This document shows, piece by piece, positions 57,794-64,000 of a DNA stretch of 64,000 nucleotides. The DNA comes from Streptomyces sp. TLI_171 (lineage in GTDB: Bacteria > Actinomycetota > Actinomycetes > Streptomycetales > Streptomycetaceae), in NCBI RefSeq assembly GCF_003610255.1, contig NZ_RAPS01000001.1, positions 4,712,001 to 4,776,000 on the forward strand, written 5' to 3'. The stretch's first letter is position 1; every line of letters begins with the position of its first letter. The notes under the pieces were generated by a model. It did not search any database, had not been told where the DNA came from, and saw only the letters and a list, made by a program, of their open reading frames with translations. Both the position numbers and the translations under genes were made by a program.

Positions 57794-57817
57794 GTTCTCG
57801 TACGAGAACAGTGTTCT
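57794..57817. promoter_or_regulatory. Two overlapping palindromes, TetR operator
   Basis: GTTCTCGTACGAGAAC (57794-57809) is a perfect 16-bp palindrome, and AGAACAGTGTTCT (57805-57817) is a perfect 13-bp palindrome sharing its right arm. Further GAGAAC half sites occur at about 57766 and 57858. It stands between the divergent TetR gene and the SDR gene, just before the TTGACA box. Confidence 0.75.
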
Positions 57818-57847
57818 TGACAGTTCGCCCGCCGCTGCGCCAGGCTC
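57818..57847 (+). promoter_or_regulatory. Promoter of the SDR gene at 57897
   Basis: TTGACA (57818-57823), 18 bases, CAGGCT (57842-57847). The -35 is a perfect consensus and directly adjoins the operator palindrome at 57805-57817, a good place for repression. Confidence 0.6.
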
Positions 57848-57896
57848 GGAGCAGCGCGAGAACACCGTTTTCCCGGATCCCGAGTGGAGCGTCCCC

Positions 57897-58814
57897 ATGA
57901 GCAAGCACCTGGTCGTCGGCGCCGGACCGGTCGGCTCGGCCACCGCCCGACTGCTCGCCGAACGCGGCGAGCAGGTCGTGGTGGTCACCCGCACCGCCGC
58001 CTCCGCCCGTCCGCTGGACGGCGTCACCCGCCTGCACCTGGACGCCGCCGACCCCGCGGCGCTCACCGCCGCCGCCGAGGGCGCCGCGGTGCTCTACAAC
58101 TGCGCCAACCCGCCCTACCACCGCTGGCCGGAGATCTGGCCGCCGCTCGCCGCCTCCCTGCTGACCGCCGCCGAACGCAGCGGCGCCGTCCTCGCCACCG
58201 TCTCCAACCTGTACGGCTACGGCGCGGTGGACGGGCCGATGAGCCCCGACACGCCGCTGCGGCCGAACTCCGCCAAGGGCGAGGTGCGGGCCGCGATGTG
58301 GCGCGACGCGCTCGCCGCCCACCGGGCCGGGCGGGTGCGGGCCACCGAGGTGCGCGGGTCCGACTACCTGGGGCCGGGCGCCGTCAGCGCGCTCGACGAC
58401 CGGGCGTTCTCCCGGGCGCTGACCGGGCGCACCGTCCAGGTGCTCGGCGACCCCGACGCCCCGCACAGCTGGACCTCGCCCGCCGACACCGCCCGGCTGC
58501 TGGCCGCCGTCGGCTCCGACGAACGCGCCTGGGGCCGGGCCTGGCACGTGCCCGGCAACCCGGCCCGCAGCCAGCGCGAGGTGATCGCCGACCTCTGCGC
58601 GGCCGCCGGGAAGCCCGCCGCCAAGGTCGCCCGCGTCCCCGGCCCGGTGCTGGCCCTGCTCGGGCTGGTCAACCCGACGGTGCGCTCGGTCCGCGAGACG
58701 GCGTACCAGTTCGAGCGGCCGTTCGTCATCGACGACAGCGCCTCCCGGGAGGTGTTCGGCCTGGCGCCGACGCCCTGGGAGACGGTGCTCGCCGAGATCG
58801 CGGCCGCCTACTAG
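57897..58814 (+). CDS. NAD(P)-dependent epimerase/dehydratase family protein (atypical SDR)
   Basis: A 305-residue oxidoreductase-like protein. The Rossmann motif is GAGPVGSATARLLAERG near the start, followed by VVTRTAAS. The tyrosine of the SDR active site would lie in LYGYGAVDG; no clear YxxxK follows, so it belongs to the atypical class that binds the cofactor but may have altered chemistry. Divergent from a TetR gene, whose operator overlaps its promoter; so it is probably induced by a ligand, likely an electrophile or aromatic compound (inference). Confidence 0.83.
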   Translation: MSKHLVVGAGPVGSATARLLAERGEQVVVVTRTAASARPLDGVTRLHLDAADPAALTAAAEGAAVLYNCANPPYHRWPEIWPPLAASLLTAAERSGAVLATVSNLYGYGAVDGPMSPDTPLRPNSAKGEVRAAMWRDALAAHRAGRVRATEVRGSDYLGPGAVSALDDRAFSRALTGRTVQVLGDPDAPHSWTSPADTARLLAAVGSDERAWGRAWHVPGNPARSQREVIADLCAAAGKPAAKVARVPGPVLALLGLVNPTVRSVRETAYQFERPFVIDDSASREVFGLAPTPWETVLAEIAAAY

Positions 58815-58827
58815 AGCCGGCCGCCGG

Positions 58828-61587
58828 CTAGAGCGCGTTCCGCCGCTGCAGCACGTTGTAGGCGATCCAGCCCGGCAGCACCGGGAGCCAGAAGGTCAGC
58901 AGGCGGTAGAGGAACACCGCCGGGGTGGCGGCCGTGGCGGGGACGCCCGCCACGGTGAGGGCGGTGATCAGGGCGATCTCGACCGGGCCGATGCCGCCCG
59001 GGGTGGGGATCGCCGAGCCGGCCGCGTTGGCGGTCAGGAAGACCACCGCGACGGCCGCGTAGGTGACGTGCCCGCCGCCGCCGAAGGCCTGCACGGAGGC
59101 GTCCAGGCAGGCGGTGAAGGAGAGCGTCAGCAGCAGGATGCCGCCGAAGCCGGTGACCAGCTTGCGCGGGGTCTGCATCAGGTCGAGCATCCGCGGGACG
59201 ACGCCGAAGAACAGCGAGCGGACCCGGGTCACCACGAAGCGCCGCAGCGGGGCGACCGCGGCCACCACCAGGGCGAGCACCGCGGCGCTCAGCACCCCGA
59301 TGATCACCGCCCGGGAGGCGCCCAGGTCGCCGTTGGTCTGCGAGCCGGTGATCAGACCGAACGCGAACAGCAGCACCAGGTGCCCGCCCAGGCCGGCCAG
59401 CTGCGAGGCCCCGACCGAGGCGACCGCCTGCACCGGGCGGATGCCGGCCCGCTGCAGGTAGCGGGTGTTCAGCGCGATGCCGCCGACCGCGGCCGGGGCG
59501 ACCAGCTTCACGAAGGAGCCGGCCACCTGCGCGGCCACCGTCCGCCCGAACGGGAGCCGTTCCGGGACGAAGCCGGTCAGGCTCATCGCGGCGGCCACGT
59601 AGGAGACCGCCGCGGCGGCCAGCGCGGCCGCCGCCCAGGCCCAGTTCATCTGGGAGACCTTGAACTGGTCCGGCCGGATGGTGGTCAGCGCCAGGTAGGC
59701 GGCGAAGGTCAGCGCCACCACCATGATCAGCGTCTTCGGCTTCAGCCGCTCCAGCTTGGCGGGCGCCATCGGCGCCTCGGGGGCGATCTGCAGGATCTCC
59801 GCCCGGATCTTGGACAGCAGGTCCTCGCCGGCCTGCGCGATGTCCTCCTCCGCCTGCTGCTGGGTGCGCTCGCCCGCCGCGACCTGCTTGAGCGCCAGCG
59901 CCTGCGCGGCGGCCTTCCGCTCCTTGGTCATCCGCTGGAGGTCGCCGCGGGTCTGCCGGCTCAGGCCGACCGGCTGCAGCAGCGGCAGCGCCTCGGCGAT
60001 CCGGGTCGGGCCGAGCACCGCGGTGGCGACCGCGACCGAGCGCTCGGGGCCGATCCGCAGCGCGAAGGTGGTGAGCAGCTGGGCGACGTCGATGCGCAGC
60101 GTCAGGTCGCCGGCCGCGATGTCGCCGCCGGACAGGTTGGTCAGGCAGCCGGTGCGCTCGTCAACCACCAGCAGGGACTCGCCGGTGAGCCGGCGGTGCG
60201 CGATCCGGCGCTCGTGCAGGGTCGAGACGGACTCCCAGAAGGAGGCCATCACCTCGTCGGTGACCTCGTCGTCGGCGAGCTCGTCCAGGGTGCGGCCGGC
60301 CACGTTCTCGTAGACCAGGATCGCGGCGTCCGGGCCCAGCTCGGAGGTGGCGACCAGCTGCGGGGCGCGGGCCCCGGAGGCGGCCGCGGCGTACGCGATC
60401 AGCGCCTCCTGCTCCAGTGCCTGGCGCAGCGACTGCGGGCTGCGGCGGACCGCGACCGAGCGCAGCCGCAGCCGCCGCCAGGCCCGGTAGAAGAACCCGG
60501 AGGCCTGCTGCTCGCGGTCGATGATGTGGACGTCCAGCAGCGGCCCGGTCTGCTGGGTGACCAGGTAGCGGCGGGTGCCGCCGGGGGCGTCGGGGGCGAG
60601 GTGCGCGGCGGACGGGGCGAAGCCGACCTTGCGCAGGCCGATCATCAGGTGCTGCCCGGTGGGCCGGATGTTCGGCGAGCCGATCGCGTACAGCGTGCCG
60701 TACGCCACCGACCAGCCGATCAGCACGGTCAGCAGCAGCGACAGCGGCGTGGTGTTGCCGTTGATCAGCTCGGCCGCGCCGGAGAGGATCACCACCACCC
60801 ACAGCGCGACCCGCCAGCGCGGGCGGCTCGACATGCCGACGGCCGTCATGTAGGCGATCACCGGCGCGAGGTAGCCGTGCACCGGGTCGGTGAGGGTCTC
60901 GCTGCCGGGCGAGTTCTGGGTCAGCGCGTTGCGGATCTCCTCGGGGGCGCTGGCGGCCACCCACCAGTCCACGCCGAGCGAGACGCCGTACGCGAGCACC
61001 GAGGCGAGCACGCCGTCGGCGACCCGCAGGCCGTCGCGTTTGATCAGCCGCTCGACCGCGAAGACCAGCGGCACCGTCAGCACCGCGATGGAGGACACCA
61101 GGGCGGCGATCTTCGACAGCACGCCGGGGATCCGGTTGGCGTTGACGGTGATGTCGTTCTCGATGCCGGTGGTGGTGGAGACCGCCACCTGCGCTAGCAC
61201 GAACACCGCGATGATGCCGAGCAGGCCCGCGAGGAAGCGCAGCAGGTCGGACGGCCGGTGGGCGCGCGGCGCCAGCAGCGGTTCGTCGACCGCCAGGTAC
61301 TCGCCGGCCGGCTCCTCGGCCGGCTCCTCGGCCGGCCGGTCCGCGCGCCGTTCCGGCCGGTCGTCGGACCCTTCCGGACGCTCGGGCGGCCGGTCCGGTG
61401 CGTCCGGACGGTCCGGACCGTCGTCCGGCGGCAGCTGTGGGGCCACCGCTTCCTCCCCCGTGTGGTGCGCGTCCCGCGCCCGGTGGCGCAGGTCGACCGG
61501 CGGGGCGTGGTCGCCCCGGCGGGCGGAACCGTCGGTGGCGGACTCCCCGGAGTCCTCGTCCACGTTCAATTCTGCCGTCCCGGTCAT
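58828..61587 (-). CDS. Flippase-like (LPG_synthase_TM) protein fused to a kinase-like domain
   Basis: A 919-residue membrane protein. An acidic, Arg/Asp/Pro-rich start (about 1-125) is followed by a first block of helices (LLRFLAGLLGIIAVFVLAQVA ...), a soluble kinase-like domain, and a C-terminal seven- to eight-helix flippase region (TLIMVVALTFAAYLALTTI, with APAAVGGIALNTRYLQRAG and GSAIPTPGGIGPVEIALITAL). The kinase-like part has QEALIAYAAAASGARAPQLVATSELGPDAAILVYENVAGRTLDEL, but the catalytic loop reads HRRLTGESLLV instead of HRDxxxxN, and DFG is SGG. It therefore binds rather than phosphorylates, if anything. Role inferred: membrane lipid or glycolipid transport. The ATG at 61587 has GAGGAAC upstream. 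Confidence 0.87.
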   Translation of the reverse strand: MTGTAELNVDEDSGESATDGSARRGDHAPPVDLRHRARDAHHTGEEAVAPQLPPDDGPDRPDAPDRPPERPEGSDDRPERRADRPAEEPAEEPAGEYLAVDEPLLAPRAHRPSDLLRFLAGLLGIIAVFVLAQVAVSTTTGIENDITVNANRIPGVLSKIAALVSSIAVLTVPLVFAVERLIKRDGLRVADGVLASVLAYGVSLGVDWWVAASAPEEIRNALTQNSPGSETLTDPVHGYLAPVIAYMTAVGMSSRPRWRVALWVVVILSGAAELINGNTTPLSLLLTVLIGWSVAYGTLYAIGSPNIRPTGQHLMIGLRKVGFAPSAAHLAPDAPGGTRRYLVTQQTGPLLDVHIIDREQQASGFFYRAWRRLRLRSVAVRRSPQSLRQALEQEALIAYAAAASGARAPQLVATSELGPDAAILVYENVAGRTLDELADDEVTDEVMASFWESVSTLHERRIAHRRLTGESLLVVDERTGCLTNLSGGDIAAGDLTLRIDVAQLLTTFALRIGPERSVAVATAVLGPTRIAEALPLLQPVGLSRQTRGDLQRMTKERKAAAQALALKQVAAGERTQQQAEEDIAQAGEDLLSKIRAEILQIAPEAPMAPAKLERLKPKTLIMVVALTFAAYLALTTIRPDQFKVSQMNWAWAAAALAAAAVSYVAAAMSLTGFVPERLPFGRTVAAQVAGSFVKLVAPAAVGGIALNTRYLQRAGIRPVQAVASVGASQLAGLGGHLVLLFAFGLITGSQTNGDLGASRAVIIGVLSAAVLALVVAAVAPLRRFVVTRVRSLFFGVVPRMLDLMQTPRKLVTGFGGILLLTLSFTACLDASVQAFGGGGHVTYAAVAVVFLTANAAGSAIPTPGGIGPVEIALITALTVAGVPATAATPAVFLYRLLTFWLPVLPGWIAYNVLQRRNAL

Positions 61588-61729
61588 CTGGTCTTGTTCC
61601 TCGTGAGTCGCACTGCCCCGAAGATGCTGCCATGCCCGGAACCCGGGTGCGGGGCAGGGGCCGCATCCCGCGCGCCGGGTCGCCCGCACGGGGTGCTGGA
61701 AATCGACCGGATGGGGAAGAATGCGTCGG

Positions 61730-62065
61730 ATGACCGAGCCGATGGACGTGCCCGAGATCCCGCCGTTCGCGGAGGCGGTGCTCGACCTCGCCGAGCGGAT
61801 CCCGCCGGGCCGGGTGATGACCTACGGCGACGTCGCCGAGTACCTGGGCCGCGGCGGGCCCCGCCAGGTCGGCCGGGCGATGGCCCTGTACGGCGGCGCG
61901 GTGCCCTGGTGGCGGGTGATCCGGGCGGACGGCCGGCCGCTGCCCGGCCACGAGCACCGCGCGCTCCCCGAGTACCGGTCCGAGGGCACCCCGCTGCGCA
62001 CCGTCGGCGGCGAACCGCGGGTCGACCTGCGGGCCGCGCGCTGGGACGGGACCGCGGGAGCCTGA
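61730..62065 (+). CDS. Alkyltransferase-like protein (ATL, MGMT family without the reactive Cys)
   Basis: A 111-residue DNA-binding repair-signalling protein. The Ada/MGMT fold is seen in FAEAVLDLAERIPPGRVMTYGDVAEYLGRGGPRQVGRAMALYGGAVPWWRVIRADG. In alkyltransferases this site reads PCHRV with an active-site Cys; here it is PWWRV, so no alkyl transfer is possible. ATL proteins bind O6-alkylguanine and hand it to nucleotide excision repair. The second ATG (61730) is chosen because GGAAGA stands 9 bases before it. It lies beside the AdnA/B-like helicase as in Mycobacterium (Rv3204, from memory). Confidence 0.9.
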   Translation: MTEPMDVPEIPPFAEAVLDLAERIPPGRVMTYGDVAEYLGRGGPRQVGRAMALYGGAVPWWRVIRADGRPLPGHEHRALPEYRSEGTPLRTVGGEPRVDLRAARWDGTAGA

Positions 62066-62179
62066 CCGGGAGAGGTGCGCCGGAGGGGTCTGTGGGTGCA
62101 GGATCGTAGGCTCGATGCGGCGGGCGCCACCCCACGGCCACCGCCCGCCACCTGAACCGCCGTACGACCCTGGACCGCA

Positions 62180-64000
62180 GTGACCTCACCGTTCCGCCTG
62201 GTGCGCAGCCCCCTCGCGCAGCCCGACCCGCCCGTGCTGGACGAATTCCAGCGGGCGGTGGTCGCGCACGCGTCGGGGCCGCTGCTGGTGCTCGCGGGTC
62301 CCGGCACCGGCAAGACCACCACGCTGGTCGAGGCGGTCGCCCGGCGGGTGGCCGACGGGACGCCGCCCGACCGGGTCCTGGTGCTCACCTTCAGCCGCAA
62401 GGCCGCGATGGAGCTGCGCGACCGGATGACCGCCCGGATCGGCGCCACCGCCCCGCAGGCCACCACCTTCCACTCGTTCTGCTACGCCCTGCTGCGCGCC
62501 CACCAGCCGCCCGAGGAGTACGCCGAGCCGCTGCGCCTGCTGTCCGGCCCCGAGCAGGACGTGATGGTCCGCGAACTGCTGGCCGGCGGCGCCGAGGACG
62601 CGAAGGCGGGCACCGCCACCATCGGCTGGCCGCTCGACCTGCGGGCCTGCCTGACCACCCGCGGCTTCGCCGACGAAGTCCGCGCGGTGCTCGCCCGCAG
62701 CCGCGAACTCGGACTGGGCGAGGCGGAGCTGGAGCGCTTCGCGCAGGCCGTCCAGCGCCCCGACTGGGCGGCCGCCGCGCACTTCCTGGCCGAGTACCTG
62801 GACGTGCTGGACCTGCGCGGCGTGCTCGACTACGCCGAACTCGTGCACCGCGCCGTGCTGCTCGCCGAACGCGAGGACGTCGCCGCGCAGCTGCGCGAGC
62901 GCTACGACGTGGTGTTCGTCGACGAGTACCAGGACACCGACCCGGCCCAGGTCCGGCTGCTGCAGCGGCTCGCCGGCGGCGGCCGGGACCTGGTCGCGGT
63001 CGGCGACCCCGACCAGTCGATCTACGCGTTCCGCGGCGCCGACGTGAACGGCATCCTGGAGTTCCCGCACGCCTTCCCGCAGGCCGACGGACGGCCCGCC
63101 GAGGTCAAGGTGCTGCGGGTGTCCCGGCGCTCCGGCGCGGTGCTGCTGGCCGCCTCCCGGGAACTGGCCCGCCGGATGCCGATGGGGCGGCTGCCCGCCG
63201 ACAAGCTCGCCGCGCACCGCGCCCTGCTGCCCTCCCGCGAGGGCGGCGCCGTCGAGGTGTACACCTACCCGACGCCCGGCGCCGAACTCGACTCGGTCGC
63301 CGACCTACTGCGCCGCGCCCACCTGGAGGACGGCGTCCCCTGGGGCGAGATGGCGGTGCTGGTCCGGGCCGGCTCCCGGACCATACCGGCCGTCCGCCGG
63401 GCGCTGGCCGCCGCCGGCGTGCCGCTGGAGATCGACGGCGACGACCTGCCGCTGCGCGAGGAGACCGCCGTCGCCCCGCTGCTGCTCGCGCTGCGGGTCT
63501 GCGCCGAGGGCGAGGGCGCGCTCACCGCCGACCTCGCGCACACCCTGCTCACCGGCCCGCTCGCCGCCCTGGACGGCTCCGACCTGCGCCGCCTCGGCCG
63601 GACCCTGCGCGAGGAGGAGCGCCGGGCGCTCGCCGAGGAGGGCGCGCCCGGGGTGGTCCGGCCCGCCGAGGAGCTGATCCGGGAGGCGCTGGAGCAGCCC
63701 GAGTTGCTCGCCCTGCTGGACGCCCCCTACGCCCGCCGCGCCTACGAGCTGGGCGTGCTGCTGCGCAAGGTCCGCGAACTTCTGGCGGGCGGCGCGTCCG
63801 GCGAGGACGCGCTCTGGGAGCTGTGGGACGGCTCCCGGCGCTGGCGCGAGCGCCTGGAACGGGCCGCGCTGCGCGGCGGGCCCGGCGGCCGCAACGCCGA
63901 CCGGGACCTGGACGCGCTGTGCGCCCTGTTCGAGACCGCCGCCCGGGCCGAGGAGCGGGTCTCCGGCCACCGCGGCGCCCTCGACCTGCTCGCGGAGGTC
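62180..64000 (+). CDS. UvrD/PcrA-type ATP-dependent DNA helicase, AdnA/AdnB-like (partial, C-terminus outside)
   Basis: At least 607 residues are visible and the gene continues past the window. Superfamily 1 motifs in order: Q-like DEFQRAVVAHASG, Walker A AGPGTGKTTT (39-48), Ia VLVLTFSRKAAMELRDRM, Walker B VVFVDEYQDTDPAQ, motif III VAVGDPDQSIYAFRGAD, and later VLVRAGSR. The order and the context (next to ATL, MoeZ and the DEAD-box helicase) suggest the AdnA/AdnB helicase-nuclease that resects double-strand breaks in actinomycetes; a C-terminal RecB-like nuclease domain would confirm this but is outside. The GTG at 62180 has no strong ribosome site; TAGGCT lies at 62107. Confidence 0.9.
   Translation, partial: MTSPFRLVRSPLAQPDPPVLDEFQRAVVAHASGPLLVLAGPGTGKTTTLVEAVARRVADGTPPDRVLVLTFSRKAAMELRDRMTARIGATAPQATTFHSFCYALLRAHQPPEEYAEPLRLLSGPEQDVMVRELLAGGAEDAKAGTATIGWPLDLRACLTTRGFADEVRAVLARSRELGLGEAELERFAQAVQRPDWAAAAHFLAEYLDVLDLRGVLDYAELVHRAVLLAEREDVAAQLRERYDVVFVDEYQDTDPAQVRLLQRLAGGGRDLVAVGDPDQSIYAFRGADVNGILEFPHAFPQADGRPAEVKVLRVSRRSGAVLLAASRELARRMPMGRLPADKLAAHRALLPSREGGAVEVYTYPTPGAELDSVADLLRRAHLEDGVPWGEMAVLVRAGSRTIPAVRRALAAAGVPLEIDGDDLPLREETAVAPLLLALRVCAEGEGALTADLAHTLLTGPLAALDGSDLRRLGRTLREEERRALAEEGAPGVVRPAEELIREALEQPELLALLDAPYARRAYELGVLLRKVRELLAGGASGEDALWELWDGSRRWRERLERAALRGGPGGRNADRDLDALCALFETAARAEERVSGHRGALDLLAEV

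Noticed and set aside
1-64000. tRNA, rRNA, CRISPR arrays, insertion sequences, prophage genes
   Set aside because: No cloverleaf sequences, no regularly spaced identical repeats with spacers, and no transposase, integrase or phage structural proteins were seen.

Overview
The window is a very GC-rich actinobacterial chromosome segment: third codon positions are almost all G or C, GTG starts are frequent, and many promoters are leaderless. The gene content (mycothiol biosynthesis, DUF3117, DUF3107, DUF6758, DUF6113, DivIVA-like, ECF sigma with zinc anti-sigma) points to Streptomycetaceae (Streptomyces or Kitasatospora). It is conserved core chromosome. I saw no insertion sequence, prophage, CRISPR array, rRNA or tRNA.

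Layout. 1-5342 (minus): an oligopeptide ABC importer operon (OppC-like permease, lipoprotein, OppB-like permease, two ATPases, the last cut by the window edge), with a 480-base upstream region containing a 19-bp palindrome. 5826-9934 (minus): an orphan peptide-binding lipoprotein and a membrane-anchored protein with a Pro/Ala-rich cytoplasmic half. 10231-11847 (minus): mshB, a DUF6113 membrane gene and a small membrane protein. 12092-17859 (plus): an S9 peptidase, then an ABC-2 exporter with its own histidine kinase and response regulator. 17861-28942: SirB1-like and GNAT genes, ferredoxin, dapC, secreted and anchored wall proteins, dapE, a LOG-family protein, a folP paralogue, a DivIVA-like gene, tag, an enoyl-CoA hydratase and DUF3117. 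29046-40051: O-methyltransferase, ECF sigma, anti-sigma, tatB, a PP2C-like protein, mrp, DUF1003, an MgtE-N/CBS protein, a PPOX-fold protein, an EamA exporter and corA. 40488-45053: SUFU, MarC, PHP, DUF6758, a 47-residue protein and a hydrolase. 45231-64000: DEAD-box RNA helicase with a repetitive basic tail, ferritin-like protein, DUF3107, TetR, hydrolase, a PelF-like glycosyltransferase trio, moeZ, a second TetR with a divergent SDR gene, a flippase-like/kinase-like fusion, an alkyltransferase-like protein, and a UvrD-type helicase running off the right end.

How it fits together. From memory of M. tuberculosis H37Rv, 10.2-40 kb follows the order mshB ... fdxC-dapC ... dapE ... folP2 ... tagA-DUF3117 ... 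methyltransferase-sigE-rseA-(htrA)-tatB ... mrp-DUF1003-MgtE_N ... corA, and 45-64 kb follows rhlE-ferritin-like-DUF3107-TetR-lipV-moeZ-ATL-adnAB. The themes are cell-envelope stress and protein export (sigma/anti-sigma/tatB), lysine and peptidoglycan precursor synthesis (dapC, dapE), divalent-metal handling (corA, MgtE_N), thiol and sulfur chemistry (mshB, moeZ, mrp) and DNA alkylation repair (tag, ATL). The usual htrA between the anti-sigma gene and tatB is absent here.

No single wholly new system is evident. The best leads are the missing htrA, the unusual start and repetitive tail of the DEAD-box helicase, the flippase/pseudokinase fusion, a FolP with altered signature loops, the PelF-like trio without a PelG partner, and several clear regulatory sites.
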